A stretch of DNA of 64,000 bases from Lysobacter auxotrophicus (GTDB lineage Bacteria > Pseudomonadota > Gammaproteobacteria > Xanthomonadales > Xanthomonadaceae), in contig NZ_AP027041.1 in the NCBI RefSeq assembly GCF_027924565.1, positions 2,108,001 to 2,172,000 on the forward strand, in the 5' to 3' direction. A program made the position numbers and the translations under genes. This document shows, in pieces, positions 9,244-18,413 of the stretch. How positions within the stretch are numbered: the stretch's first letter is position 1; each line of letters opens with the position of its first letter. A model generated the notes under the pieces. That model searched no databases. It was not told the origin of the DNA and was given only the letters and a program-made list of their open reading frames with translations.

Positions 9244-9726
9244 ATGGGGCTCAGCATGTCAGTCAGGCGGGATCAGCTTCGAGTCGGAGCAATTGTCATG
9301 GCCGCACTGCTATCGGGATGCTCTGCCTTCATTCCTGAGCATCTGTGGTCGATTGATCCGGACCTGTACGTGACGTCAATGAAGCCCGCGAGTGGCAGTC
9401 GCGTAGCCTACGGAACTCCGATCAAAGTCAAGCTCAAGTACCGCATCGACCCATTTCGGGAAGGCCAGCGGTATTACGTCCTGTTGTGTGGTCAGGACAC
9501 TCCGCGGTGGGAATCGACGTGTGGCACGAGCCACGAACACGTGTTCGAGGTAGTGAAACCACGCGGCACCGTGAGTATCTCGTTTCCATTTTCCGAGTCC
9601 ACTCGATGGGCTGTACTCGTCGCGCGGCAACCCAAGGTGGTCCAGTGCGCGCTGAATGATGCGTGGTGCACGAGTCCGAGTACGCTCGGTGCGGCCGATC
9701 TCTATCTCATCCCACTCGCCCGGTAA
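9244..9726 (+). CDS. Hypothetical lipoprotein
   Basis: A 160-residue protein with a lipoprotein signal: hydrophobic AIVMAALLSGC, with lipidation expected on the Cys of LLSGC (about residue 26). The mature part is beta-rich (VTSMKPASGSRV, KVKLKYRI, YYVLLCGQ), with four further cysteines that could form disulphides. Likely exported and lipid-anchored. No family recognised. A B hairpin ends only 12 bases before the ATG. Confidence 0.75.
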   Translation: MGLSMSVRRDQLRVGAIVMAALLSGCSAFIPEHLWSIDPDLYVTSMKPASGSRVAYGTPIKVKLKYRIDPFREGQRYYVLLCGQDTPRWESTCGTSHEHVFEVVKPRGTVSISFPFSESTRWAVLVARQPKVVQCALNDAWCTSPSTLGAADLYLIPLAR

Positions 9727-9770
9727 ATGAGGTCGACGCCACGCAGAGGGCGTAGCGTGACCCCGAGCCC

Positions 9771-9800
9771 CAATGTCCCCTCTTGGCCGATAGCGGGCAT
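9771..9800. repeat. A hairpin, single
   Basis: AATGTCCCCTCTTGGCCGAT followed by AGCGGGCATC: a decayed A arm downstream of the lipoprotein gene, with no clear B arm. Confidence 0.6.
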
Positions 9801-10020
9801 CTGGCCACTTGGACAGCTCAAGTGCGTTTTTCAGCAGCCGTCGGTGGGACTGACGAGCCTTTTCACTGACTGTTCACGCCGAGTTGATAAGGCTGACCGC
9901 CGCTTGAACGCGGTCGTAAGCGCCGGTACCGAGCGTTCCGCGGTCCGGGTTCAAAAGCTTGGCGGCAGCGCCCATGAGACCTGCGCAGAGCCCCCGCTCT
10001 GCGTGCCGACGGAGGTTCGA

Positions 10021-12402
10021 ATGCCCGCCAGTCGCAGCCGATTTAAGGTCCGCCACCTCGCTCTCGCCCTGGGCTCGCTGCTTTTCGCAGCGCCAGCATT
10101 CGCGCAGGAGTCGCTGCCTTTCCCGCGAAAGCCGTCCGGGAGCAAGGCGGGGCCGACAATCGCACAATCCAGCTACAGCCCACTCCCGGCGAAACCGCAT
10201 TTGCCGGCCAACGCGCCGAACATCGTGGTGATCATGCTCGACGACGTCGGGCCGGCGTTGCCCGGCACCTTCGGCGGCGTCATCAATACTCCGACGCTGA
10301 GCCGGCTGGCCAAGCAGGGCGTGAGCTACAACCGTTTCCACAACGCAGCGATGTGCTCGCCCACGCGCGCATCGTTGTTGACCGGGCGCAATCACCATCG
10401 CGTTGGCAACGGGCAGATCGCCGAACTGGCCAACGACTGGGACGGCTACACGGGCCGAATTCCGCGCACGTCGGCCACCGCCGCGAAAGTGTTGGGCTAC
10501 TACGGCTACTCCACGGCGGCCTTCGGCAAATGGCACAACACGCCGGCGAACGAAACCACAGCCATCGGACCATACACCGACTGGCCCGCGGGCGAGGGCA
10601 TCGGTTTCGACTACTTCTACGGGTTCCTCGCCGGCGAATCGTCGCAGTGGGAGCCGGCAATCGTGGAGAACACGGTGCGCATCGATCCCTCGCACGGCAA
10701 GGAGGGTTACCACTTCACCGTCGACATGACCGACAAGGCCGTGGCTTGGATGAAGCAGGTGCACGCGCTCACGCCGGACCGTCCATTCTTCATGTACTGG
10801 GCGCCCGGCGCCGCGCACGGGCCGCATCACATCTTCAACGACTGGGCCGACCGGTATAAGGGCAAGTTCGACGGTGGCTGGGACCAGATGCGGGAAGACG
10901 TGTTCGCGCGACAGAAGAAGCTGGGATGGATCCCGAAGAACACCGAATTGACGCCGCGACCCGACACACTCGTCGCGTGGTCCGACATTCCCGATGACGA
11001 GAAGCCGTTCCAGCGCCGCCTGATGGAAGTGTTCGCCGGCTACACCGAGCACGCCGACGCGCAGGCCGGGCGCATCATCGATGCACTCGACCAGATGGGC
11101 ATCCGCGACAACACGCTCGTCTTCTATGTGTGGGGCGACAACGGATCCAGCGCGGAGGGCCAGAACGGCACCATCAGCGAGCTGCTGGCGCAGAACGGCA
11201 TCGCTACGGAAATCAAGGATCACATCCGCACGATGAACGAGCTCGGCGGAATGGACGTGCTGGGATCGCCGAAGGCCGACAACATGTATCACGCCGGTTG
11301 GGCGTGGGCCGGTTCGACTCCGCACCGTTCGACCAAACTTGTCGCCGCGCATTTTGGTGGCACGCGGACTCCGCTGGTCGTTTCCTGGCCGGGAACGATC
11401 AAGCCTGACAAGACCCCGCGCTCGCAATTCCACCACGTCAACGACATCGTGCCGACGATCTACGACGTGCTCGACATCACGCCGCCGAAGCTCGTCGACG
11501 GAGTCTCGCAGGACCCGCTTGACGGCGTGAGCATGGCCTACACCTTCGATTCGGCGAAGGCACCCGGTCGAAAGAAGGGCCAGTACTTCGAGATCATGGG
11601 CAGTCGCGCATACTACGAGGACGAGTGGATCGCCTCCGTGTTCGGTCCGCGTACGCCGTGGAAGGCGGGCGTGGATCCGGCAATCTTCAAATGGTCGCCC
11701 GACCAGGATGCGTGGGAGCTGCACGATCTGCGCACGGATTACTCGCAGGCAAAGGACGTCGCATCGCAGCATCCCGACAAGGTGGCCTCGCTCAAGGCGT
11801 CGTTCGACGCGCAGGCACAAGCGAATAAGGTCTGGCCCGTCGGTGGCGGCCTTTGGTCGGTCGTGTTCCATCCCGAAGACGCGCCGTCGAACCCGGCCAC
11901 CGAGTTCAGCTATACGCAGGAAGTGGTCGCCGTACCCGAGTTCACCGCACCAAAGGTGGGCGCACGCAGCAACCTGGTCACCATCGAAACAGAACTGAAG
12001 CCGGATTCGCAAGGCGTGCTGTACGCACTGGGCGCGTTCTCGGGAGGGGTCGCGCTGTGGGTCGACCAGGGCAAGCTGAACTACGAGTACAACCTGTTCG
12101 AAGTCGAACGCACCAACCTGGCTTCGTCGGCGCCGCTTCCGTCCGGCAAGGTCAGGATCGAGGTCGAAACGCGCAAGGCGGATGACAAGCACGCCGGCCC
12201 GCTCGATGTGGAAGTAAGAGTGAATGGCAAGGCCGTGGCGCAGGGCCGTGTGCCGCGCTCGGCGCCGCTGACGTTCACGGCCAACGATGCGTTCGACGTG
12301 GGCCGCGACAGCTATTCGCCGGTATCGCTGGCGTACTTCGACCGGAAACCCTTCGCCTATAACGGCGCGATCGACCGGCTCGACGTGAAGTACCTCAAGT
12401 AG
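10021..12402 (+). CDS. Periplasmic arylsulfatase-type sulfatase
   Basis: A 793-residue protein with a signal peptide (positive start, LALALGSLLFAAPAFA, cleavage about residue 28). It is a type I sulfatase: the formylglycine motif CSPTR starts at Cys112, metal ligands are D74-D75 in IMLDDVG and the DN of GDNGSS, and TGR plus FGKWH motifs are present. It hydrolyses sulfate esters; the natural substrate cannot be told. A C-terminal beta-sandwich of about 200 residues follows the catalytic domain. The frame is open 98 codons further upstream, but the ATG at 10021 begins the signal peptide. It is followed after 38 bases by an outer-membrane protein gene. Confidence 0.95.
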   Translation: MPASRSRFKVRHLALALGSLLFAAPAFAQESLPFPRKPSGSKAGPTIAQSSYSPLPAKPHLPANAPNIVVIMLDDVGPALPGTFGGVINTPTLSRLAKQGVSYNRFHNAAMCSPTRASLLTGRNHHRVGNGQIAELANDWDGYTGRIPRTSATAAKVLGYYGYSTAAFGKWHNTPANETTAIGPYTDWPAGEGIGFDYFYGFLAGESSQWEPAIVENTVRIDPSHGKEGYHFTVDMTDKAVAWMKQVHALTPDRPFFMYWAPGAAHGPHHIFNDWADRYKGKFDGGWDQMREDVFARQKKLGWIPKNTELTPRPDTLVAWSDIPDDEKPFQRRLMEVFAGYTEHADAQAGRIIDALDQMGIRDNTLVFYVWGDNGSSAEGQNGTISELLAQNGIATEIKDHIRTMNELGGMDVLGSPKADNMYHAGWAWAGSTPHRSTKLVAAHFGGTRTPLVVSWPGTIKPDKTPRSQFHHVNDIVPTIYDVLDITPPKLVDGVSQDPLDGVSMAYTFDSAKAPGRKKGQYFEIMGSRAYYEDEWIASVFGPRTPWKAGVDPAIFKWSPDQDAWELHDLRTDYSQAKDVASQHPDKVASLKASFDAQAQANKVWPVGGGLWSVVFHPEDAPSNPATEFSYTQEVVAVPEFTAPKVGARSNLVTIETELKPDSQGVLYALGAFSGGVALWVDQGKLNYEYNLFEVERTNLASSAPLPSGKVRIEVETRKADDKHAGPLDVEVRVNGKAVAQGRVPRSAPLTFTANDAFDVGRDSYSPVSLAYFDRKPFAYNGAIDRLDVKYLK

Positions 12403-12440
12403 CATCGTCCGATGTACCTGAGAATCGCCACGAAGAGGAG

Positions 12441-13199
12441 ATGGCTATGATCGCGATGAAGCGTTATACGCGGGTCATGCCGGTTGCAGTCGCGCTGCTC
12501 ATCTCGTGCGGCACCGCAGCTGCCCAGGATCGCTGGGACTGGATCGTGGCCCCCTACGTATGGGCGGTCGATATCAGCACGGACCTCGAGACCCCGCCGC
12601 CGGCCTCGGCGGTGGTTTCGCGGCGACTGAGCTTCGGCGATGTCGTGGACAAGCTCGACGGCGCGTTCCAGATGCATGCCGAGGGACAGGGCGAGCACTT
12701 CGGACTATTCGCCGACTTCACCTATCTGGGCTTGTCGCAGGACGCCACGCGGCGCATTTTCCAGGCCGATTCCGACTTGGACACGCGCCTTTTCGAGGCG
12801 GCTGCCGTGTGGAGCCCGGGCGGGCAACGCTTCACGGGAACCGAGGTCTTCGCCGGGCTTCGTTACCTCGATCTTGACATCGCCAGCACGATCACGCCGA
12901 CCGGGCCCCTCGGCGTTCCGCAGTTTCGCGTGGAACTGGACGAGTCGTTCAACGACTTCATGTTCGGCGCGCGCTACACATGGGCCTTTGGCGGGCGCTG
13001 GGGCTTGACGCTGCGCGCTGACGGATCCTGGGGCGACACGGATGGCACGTGGAACACGAGCATCGTCGCGAACTACAGAATGAAATCTGGCGCGTGGTAC
13101 TTCGGCTACCGCTACCTCGACGTAGACGCGCAGGCGCGAAGCGTCTCCACGGATCTGGTGATCAAGGGGCCGGCAATCGGATATGGATTCGCGTTCTGA
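12441..13199 (+). CDS. Small outer-membrane beta-barrel protein
   Basis: A 252-residue protein with a signal peptide (VAVALLISCGTAAAQ) and an alternating aromatic/hydrophobic pattern typical of an 8-10 strand barrel (WDWIVAPYVWAVDI, FGLFADFTYLGL, FAGLRYLDLDI, FMFGARYTWAFG, WYFGYRYLDVDA), ending in a C-terminal Phe as outer-membrane proteins do. A GAGGAG ribosome site precedes the ATG. It sits between the sulfatase and a small membrane protein, probably one operon, and might take part in uptake of the sulfated substrate (inference). Confidence 0.82.
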   Translation: MAMIAMKRYTRVMPVAVALLISCGTAAAQDRWDWIVAPYVWAVDISTDLETPPPASAVVSRRLSFGDVVDKLDGAFQMHAEGQGEHFGLFADFTYLGLSQDATRRIFQADSDLDTRLFEAAAVWSPGGQRFTGTEVFAGLRYLDLDIASTITPTGPLGVPQFRVELDESFNDFMFGARYTWAFGGRWGLTLRADGSWGDTDGTWNTSIVANYRMKSGAWYFGYRYLDVDAQARSVSTDLVIKGPAIGYGFAF

Positions 13200-13208
13200 C
13201 GCGGAGCA

Positions 13209-13565
13209 TTGGATGTGACGTTATGGAACGCTGACTGGTTGCGCCGCATGCGGGATGTGCTTTTCGAGCGCGACGTCTCACGCACGATCTTCGAGCACAC
13301 GCGCAATTTGGTCGTCGCCACGTTGGTCCTGGCCGCGGGGCTGGAAGCGATAGAGCACGACCCTCGCGACATCGGGCCGCTGGCCTTCCGATCGACCGGC
13401 TATGTCGTTGCTGTGTTGGGCACGGGGTTGGTGCTACTGAACCTCGCCGATGGCATACACCGCCTCTCGAAGTCAGGTCTGCCGCGTTTGTGGCAGACGC
13501 TGCTTATCGCCGCCTATGTAGTGCTCTTCTGGCGGGTGACGCATCTCATCCTGCTTTTCAGGTAA
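13209..13565 (+). CDS. Small inner-membrane protein in sulfatase operon
   Basis: A 118-residue protein with three predicted helices (about 36-52, 62-84, 94-116) and a charged N-terminus (WLRRMRDVLFERDVSRTI). TTG at 13209 or GTG at 13215 are both possible starts; the GGAG at 13203 suits the GTG better. It follows the barrel gene by nine bases. No family recognised. Confidence 0.65.
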   Translation: MDVTLWNADWLRRMRDVLFERDVSRTIFEHTRNLVVATLVLAAGLEAIEHDPRDIGPLAFRSTGYVVAVLGTGLVLLNLADGIHRLSKSGLPRLWQTLLIAAYVVLFWRVTHLILLFR

Positions 13566-13590
13566 GCACCGGGGCTGGCGGCGCGTGGGG

Positions 13591-13673
13591 GGTCCGCTTA
13601 TGGCCGTTAGCGGACATTGGGCAGGAACCGCGTCGGCGGTGCTAATGTCCGCTACCGACCCGAAGCCGTCATT
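13591..13673. repeat. A-B hairpin repeat
   Basis: A hairpin at 13591-13618 (GTCCGCTTATGGCCGTTAGC, then GGACATT) and a B hairpin at 13643-13673 (loop CCGACCC, right arm mutated to GCCGTCATT) lie 25 bases apart, directly after the sulfatase operon. Confidence 0.85.
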
Positions 13674-13810
13674 GTCTGGTTCAGTCCGCGACCGCCCCAC
13701 TGCCGTTGACTAGCGGGCGGCCTTCCCAAGGACGGCGTAGTCTGGAATAGCGTTCCGTGAATTGACCGCGACCGCGAAATTCGTGTCGAGCTCGCAGAGA
13801 AGCGCAAGGA

Positions 13811-13981
13811 ATGCCTTCGGCGGCACAGGTGACGATATCCTCGCGGCACGAGATCAAAGTCATGGCGCGGATGTTCTTCGAGGGAATCGCCAGCACTGTC
13901 ACAGGCGCGGATGGTGCATATGCGCAGGCCGTCGAAGAAGCGAAACAAGAGATTGACCGCCAGGCCGATCCATCCCGGTGA
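13811..13981 (+). CDS. Possible 56-residue protein
   Basis: A short frame whose C-terminal half (GIASTVTGADGAYAQAVEEA then KQEIDRQADPSR) is helical, charged and unlike the shadow peptides around it. The upstream AGGA is too close to the ATG to be a good ribosome site, and an inner ATG at 13862 is an alternative. It could be the surviving end of a larger gene. No family recognised. Confidence 0.35.
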   Translation: MPSAAQVTISSRHEIKVMARMFFEGIASTVTGADGAYAQAVEEAKQEIDRQADPSR

Positions 13982-14031
13982 GCCCACCAAGCCTTCTCCT
14001 CGAGCGCGCGGCGAGTCAGCACGTCCGCAGA

Positions 14032-14361
14032 TCACCGGCCGTGGAACGCCAATGCCGTGAGCGCCGTCATACCTGCTGCGACCGTCAACCAGTAGGTCGC
14101 AAGCAGCAAACTGCGATAACGACCGCAGTAGTGCGCCCCGTCCAGATCGAGGCTTTCGAGGTAGTCGCGGTTGGACAGGTACATCATCGTGCTGCGCGCG
14201 CTTAGTAGGGTTCTGTCCTGCCACATAAGCGGTTGCGCAGCATGCAGCCACTGCTGAGGATATCGGTTCTTTAAACGATGCAGGAACATTGTCCACACTG
14301 CGGTCTCCGCTGCTATTGTGACTGCGAAAGACACGCACGCGATTGTGGTGATCCATTTCAT
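14032..14361 (-). CDS. UspB-like small membrane protein
   Basis: A 109-residue protein with N-terminal (about 3-25) and C-terminal (about 86-106) hydrophobic helices enclosing a polar middle. The middle resembles UspB: FLHRLKNRYPQQW, a QP, then YLSNRDYLESLD and a Cys/Arg-rich YCGRYRSLLL. UspB is a membrane stress protein usually next to uspA; no uspA is nearby. The frame is open upstream of the ATG but contains no earlier start codon. The assignment rests on pattern only. Confidence 0.6.
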   Translation of the reverse strand: MKWITTIACVSFAVTIAAETAVWTMFLHRLKNRYPQQWLHAAQPLMWQDRTLLSARSTMMYLSNRDYLESLDLDGAHYCGRYRSLLLATYWLTVAAGMTALTALAFHGR

Positions 14362-14855
14362 GAGCGATCGATTGAGGAGCAGAACACTATGAGTTCCTGC
14401 GTAGATGGCTTGAATGCCGGCAATGAGTATGGTCTCAGTGGCCGCGCGAAGATCCGACGTTGTTCGCCGCTTCCACGGCAGGGCTGCGGACCGGACTACC
14501 GTAAGATCACGACCTGTCGCGATGGCGAGTTTTAGTGCTTAAGGGCAAATGCATCAGCTTCTCTTGTCCAGGATTGCGCTCCCGACGCGAGTGAGAAGGC
14601 TTCTGTCACTGGGCGAAAGGAATGCCAGAACGACATTGGCGAAGCTCAGTGAGCTTCGCCAATGACTCCAGTGGACTCGAATCGTGGGCTTGGTCAGGTT
14701 CAATTGACCTTATAGCTCTGACGCGCTGTGCTCTGAGTGATTCGGTCAGGAGTTTGCGTTCTACAGCAACGAGAGTGTGACCTCTTCCCCGTTAGCAGGC
14801 GGTTACGAAGTTGGGTTCGGATTGGACTCAACCTCTCAACCATGGTTGGCGACGC
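14362..14855. other. About 500 bases without a convincing gene
   Basis: Short frames here have shadow-like composition. The only notable structure is the 15-bp perfect palindrome at 14634-14664, listed separately. Confidence 0.5.
14634..14664. promoter_or_regulatory. Perfect 15-bp inverted repeat with 1-base centre
   Basis: Left arm CATTGGCGAAGCTCA (14634-14648), central G, right arm TGAGCTTCGCCAATG (14650-14664). There is no T-run after it, and the one-base centre makes a DNA-binding or recombination site more likely than a terminator. No gene adjoins it on either side within 200 bases. Confidence 0.6.
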
Positions 14856-15077
14856 TTACGCTTCAGGGTTCGAACAGGAACGCTCCCACGCGGATCGAAT
14901 CTGAGTGCGAACGTCCACCCAGGACAGGCCGGTGCTCAGTGCGTAGGAGGGCCACAATTCGATCGTCGAGGCCTCCGCCATTTCCCAGTCCGAGCCGTAT
15001 AGATCGTGTGCACCTTCCCCGATCGCCTGGAGCAGGGTCTTATACGCGCACGCCTGATGTGAAACCTTGGCAATCAA
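14856..15077 (-). CDS. Possible small hypothetical protein or gene fragment
   Basis: A 73-residue product with natural-looking composition (ACAYKTLLQAIGEGAHDLYG, SDWEMAEASTIELW, STGLSWVDVRTQI) from a TTG start at 15077. The same frame stays open a few codons upstream without another start, so it could be the end of a larger lost gene. No family recognised. Confidence 0.4.
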   Translation of the reverse strand: MIAKVSHQACAYKTLLQAIGEGAHDLYGSDWEMAEASTIELWPSYALSTGLSWVDVRTQIRSAWERSCSNPEA

Positions 15078-15237
15078 TCTCGCACTCCAGCTATGACTAA
15101 GGCATCACAACTTATACGCCAGCCCAGTGTCAGGGCGCGTGAGTATGAGTGGCTCACACGCAGGTCACTACCCGGTAGGCACGATCTTTCCCTGCGGAGG
15201 GGCATAGTCCTGCTCGGCTGTGTATCGAGCAGGAGTC

Positions 15238-15585
15238 ATGGTCATGCAGGTCCTCGTTGTAGAAGACTCACTGCCATTGGCCGAGGCCATGGCAGAAGCA
15301 TTGACACATGACGGCCACGCCGTCTGGTACACCGGACATGCGAGGCGTGCCCTACAGTGGGTGTGCGAAGGCCACTTCGATTGTGCCACTCTCGATTTCA
15401 GGCTCGGGCACGAGGACACCGCAGAAATTGCGGACCTCCTGACGAAGCGAAGCGTTCCCTTCTTCTTTTCCACCGGCTCCGACCGGACGGAACTCCCAGC
15501 CCGATTTGGATGTCATCTGATCCTGAAAAAGCCGTTCACGGTTGAGGCACTACTTGCTCTGGTCAACAAAGTGGGGGCACATTAG
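15238..15585 (+). CDS. Single-domain response regulator receiver
   Basis: A 115-residue receiver domain: acidic pair in VVEDS, phospho-acceptor Asp in TLDFRLG, Thr/Ser in FFSTG and the conserved Lys in LKKPF. There is no output domain. A typical role is as a phosphorylation sink or protein-protein signal in a two-component relay. The start MVMQVLVVED is chosen at 15238; a frame-open extension upstream is unlikely. No histidine kinase lies nearby. Confidence 0.88.
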   Translation: MVMQVLVVEDSLPLAEAMAEALTHDGHAVWYTGHARRALQWVCEGHFDCATLDFRLGHEDTAEIADLLTKRSVPFFFSTGSDRTELPARFGCHLILKKPFTVEALLALVNKVGAH

Positions 15586-16238
15586 CCTGACCTGGCCCGG
15601 CAACGCCTGGCACTCCCGATGTTGATGGCTGATGTGGACGCAGATCAGGGACACCCACTGGCGCACCAGGCACACAGCCACGCCGCGAGCCTTAAGCAGA
15701 AAGGCATTTATCGCCTCAACATAGCTGTAGTCGTTGGGCGACAGGTCAGGAAAGATTGCAAATGCTCGAGCTGAGAACGCAACGCTCAACAGAGTTCAAG
15801 CATCTTCCGGTGACCTTCCCCCTCGGACTGCGCAGTTCGATGTCGGATTTCGCTCACAATGCGCACGAAAAGTCTGTCCAGGCAGGCTTGAAGGCGCGTC
15901 CGAGGTCGCGGTGCAAGTTGAATGCAGTACCTTCGATCCGTTCGCAGCCGTTTGCGCATCTATCCGTGAATGCTGCATGCGAACGGCGCCCGGAAGGCGG
16001 CGCACGATGTCTTATGAACGCAATCGCGATCGTCCAGCTTCGCATCACGAACAAGTAACACTCGTTAGCGCACTCTCCACTGGCACTACGGCGCAATGTC
16101 GTAACGGCCACTCAGCCGCGCAGTACTACCCACTCCCCACCCGCACTGAGTCCTATAGCCCCTGCCGACGGCAGGAGCCTGGCTTCGGCCACCCTCGATT
16201 CCGTGCACTTCGGATCCACATAAAAGGCAATCGTCTAA
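15586..16238. other. 650-base gap without a supported gene
   Basis: Short frames on both strands have low-complexity shadow composition. One minus frame (15550-15789) overlaps the receiver gene and has no recognisable motif. The last part must hold the promoter of the fasciclin gene. Confidence 0.5.
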
Positions 16239-16679
16239 ATGAGCACCATGACCAACAACAACACCAAGAACCTCGTCGACACGGCTGCGGCCAACGGGTC
16301 CTTCAAGACCTTCGGCAAGGCCATCGAACGCGCTGGGATGAGCGAAACCCTCCGTGGCGACGGCCCGTTCACGGTCTTCGCACCGACCGATGCAGCATTC
16401 GAAAAGCTTCCGTCCGGCAAGCTGGACAATCTCTTCAAACCCGAGAACAAGGAAGAACTCGTCTCGCTGTTGAATTACCACGTGGTCAGCGGTCGCAAGT
16501 CAGTGGCAGATGTCGGCAAGTGGGAGGCTGCCAGGACGGTGAACGGCCAGTCCGCCCCGATCACGCTGGCCAACGACAAGGTCAGCATCGACGGCGCTCA
16601 GGTCACCTCTGCCGACATCGCCTCCAGCAACGGGGTCATTCACGGCATCGACAAGGTCAACATTCCAACCAAGCAGTAA
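16239..16679 (+). CDS. Fasciclin (FAS1) domain protein
   Basis: A 146-residue protein that is a single FAS1 domain: LVDTAAANGSFKTFGKAI at the start, the GPFTVFAPTDAAFEKLP box, LLNYHVVSGR, and the closing box NGVIHGIDKV. There is no signal peptide or lipobox from this start. FAS1 proteins mediate adhesion or surface interactions, and cytoplasmic single-domain forms are common in bacteria. A strong hairpin terminator follows 20 bases after the stop. Confidence 0.95.
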   Translation: MSTMTNNNTKNLVDTAAANGSFKTFGKAIERAGMSETLRGDGPFTVFAPTDAAFEKLPSGKLDNLFKPENKEELVSLLNYHVVSGRKSVADVGKWEAARTVNGQSAPITLANDKVSIDGAQVTSADIASSNGVIHGIDKVNIPTKQ

Positions 16680-16699
16680 CTTCGTCGGACTGAGCGTTA

Positions 16700-16730
16700 G
16701 AACGGCGGGCTTGCCCGCCGTTCTTCGTTT
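16700..16730 (+). terminator. Intrinsic terminator after fasciclin gene
   Basis: A 10-bp GC-rich stem GAACGGCGGG / CCCGCCGTTC with loop CTTG, followed by TTCGTTT. Confidence 0.85.
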
Positions 16731-16884
16731 GGACGACTCGGCGCCCGCCCCACGCCTTGCCCGCTGTTGGATATTTGAGACACGCGCAGCTGGGACTATG
16801 GCTAGGGTTGGCGCTAGGACTGTCCATTTGGCCGAACGATTTAGATCATCCGCTGCTCGCCGACGATGGGGCTGATATCTGACC

Positions 16885-16909
16885 GTCCGCTTCTGGCCGA
16901 AAACGGACG
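16885..16909. repeat. A hairpin, single
   Basis: GTCCGCTTCTGGCCGAAAAC then GGACG: an A arm upstream of a lipoprotein gene. Confidence 0.7.
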
Positions 16910-17013
16910 CCCCGTCCATGGGCTGGGCGTGTTGCCTGCGTTTCCGGCCCGTGCGAGCATCCCCCCGGCCAGGGCGGGGTCCTGGTCTGCAGCTTCACTA
17001 GGGGAAAACACGG

Positions 17014-17541
17014 ATGCGATCTCTTGCGATGGGCGTTGCGCCACTTTGTCAGGCCTTAGTCGTCGGAACGGCACTCATGTTGTCCGGCTGCGGCAACTAC
17101 AACTACAAACAGCCGTCCGTCACAGAGCCAAATGCAATGCTGAGCATCGCGTCCGACCAGAGCGGATTAATGAGCGCGCAGATGTTCAGCTCATTCGATG
17201 ACGCGGAATGCACGGCGCCTGGATACGTGATGGCCGCGTTCAACTTCAGCAAGGAGAACAGTCGGACGTTGCTGGTTCAGCCAGGTAAACCACTGCACGT
17301 GCTCGCGACCTTTCAACGCACGTCGGGCGCTCGCGTGGCGGGGGAGTTGATCGAAGTGGGTTCGAGGTATTGCAACAATCTGATCGCCTTCACCCCGGAA
17401 CTGGGGCACGTCTACTCGTTGAGGCAAACAGCATCCGAATCGAAGTGCCAGGTCGAACTCGTCGATCTCCGCTCAGGCTTGCCTCCGACCACATTCGAGG
17501 CCCTTGAAGTTCGGGGAAACTGCACGCGGGGCATCTACTGA
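17014..17541 (+). CDS. Hypothetical lipoprotein
   Basis: A 175-residue protein with a lipoprotein signal (VVGTALMLSGC, Cys about 26). The mature domain is beta-rich with four or five cysteines (DDAECTAPG, RYCNNLIAF, SKCQVELVD, GNCTRGIY) probably in disulphides. A GGGGAAAA ribosome site precedes the ATG. Stands alone between hairpin repeats. No family recognised. Confidence 0.78.
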   Translation: MRSLAMGVAPLCQALVVGTALMLSGCGNYNYKQPSVTEPNAMLSIASDQSGLMSAQMFSSFDDAECTAPGYVMAAFNFSKENSRTLLVQPGKPLHVLATFQRTSGARVAGELIEVGSRYCNNLIAFTPELGHVYSLRQTASESKCQVELVDLRSGLPPTTFEALEVRGNCTRGIY

Positions 17542-17587
17542 TCTTTGAAAGCCTGCCAAGGTGCTGGCTCGGTCGCCGACAATGGAC

Positions 17588-17618
17588 TAATGTCCGCTTC
17601 CGACCCAATGCGGACATG
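17588..17618. repeat. B hairpin, single
   Basis: TAATGTCCGCTTCCGACCCA then ATGCGGACATG, downstream of the lipoprotein gene. Confidence 0.8.
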
Positions 17619-17691
17619 CCGCAGCCGGCCCGCGCCTCAAGGAAAGAGTTATGGATCGTGATCCGAACGAGTCTCGCGAGGTGGGAGCAAC

Positions 17692-18201
17692 ATGCATCTG
17701 ATCGCGAGCCTGACCCCGGCGAAACATGCAATCAGGGGCGTTCTGTCCGCAGGCGCACTGTTGTTGGGGGGAATGACGGCCTGCTCATCCGGCGACCATA
17801 CGCTTTTCCGCGCGCCTCTCGGTAACCGGCCGGTCGTGAGGGGAAGTTTCGAGGTGCGCGAACACGCGTTCTATTCGGTGGCCATCGAAGCAGTTCTTGC
17901 TAAAGCGAATCCAGCTACGAAGCAGCGCGCCTTTGCTTTTCTGAGATATCACGAATCGCCCGGCCATGCGTCTGTGTCGCTAAGGAGGGTCGAAGGCGAC
18001 TCGCCTGGAGAATGGATCAGGCTTACGGCAGTGAACTCGCGGCCATCCTCGTGGAATTCGGCGACCATCACCACAGAACTCGAACGGATTGATCTTGATC
18101 GTGGGCGATACGAACTGGAGGTGTCGGTCTCGGGCAAGACCTACGTCGATGAAAGCTTCACCAGCTACCTCATAGTCGAGCGCGCCTACGTCGGAAAGTA
18201 G
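17692..18201 (+). CDS. Hypothetical lipoprotein
   Basis: A 169-residue protein with a lipoprotein signal ending LLLGGMTAC (Cys about 31) and a beta-rich mature part (RPVVRGSFEVREHAFYSV, GRYELEVSVSGKTY). GGGAG precedes the ATG. No family recognised. It is bounded by hairpin repeats on both sides. Confidence 0.72.
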   Translation: MHLIASLTPAKHAIRGVLSAGALLLGGMTACSSGDHTLFRAPLGNRPVVRGSFEVREHAFYSVAIEAVLAKANPATKQRAFAFLRYHESPGHASVSLRRVEGDSPGEWIRLTAVNSRPSSWNSATITTELERIDLDRGRYELEVSVSGKTYVDESFTSYLIVERAYVGK

Positions 18202-18320
18202 GGAGACCGCAGTGAGGCTTCAAGTGACTGGGGAGCGACGACTGAGAGGGCGGTCAGTCGATCGTGTGAGAGTGGGCGGCCGCCAAACTGCGGCTTGGAA
18301 GGCGGCTGGGGGGAACTGAC

Positions 18321-18408
18321 TAATGTCCGCTTCTGGCCGACAGCGGACATTCGAGGAGAGCGGGGGCGCTGTCAGTGCTAATGTCCGCTTTCGACCCAAA
18401 GCGGACGC
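18321..18408. repeat. A-B hairpin repeat, well preserved
   Basis: A hairpin at 18321-18351 (TGTCCGCTTCTGGCCGAC, AGCGGACATT) and B hairpin at 18379-18408 (TGTCCGCTTTCGACCC, AAAGCGGAC), separated by about 27 bases. B ends six bases from the stop codon of the convergent DUF1254 gene. Confidence 0.9.
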
Positions 18409-18413
18409 TCGAA

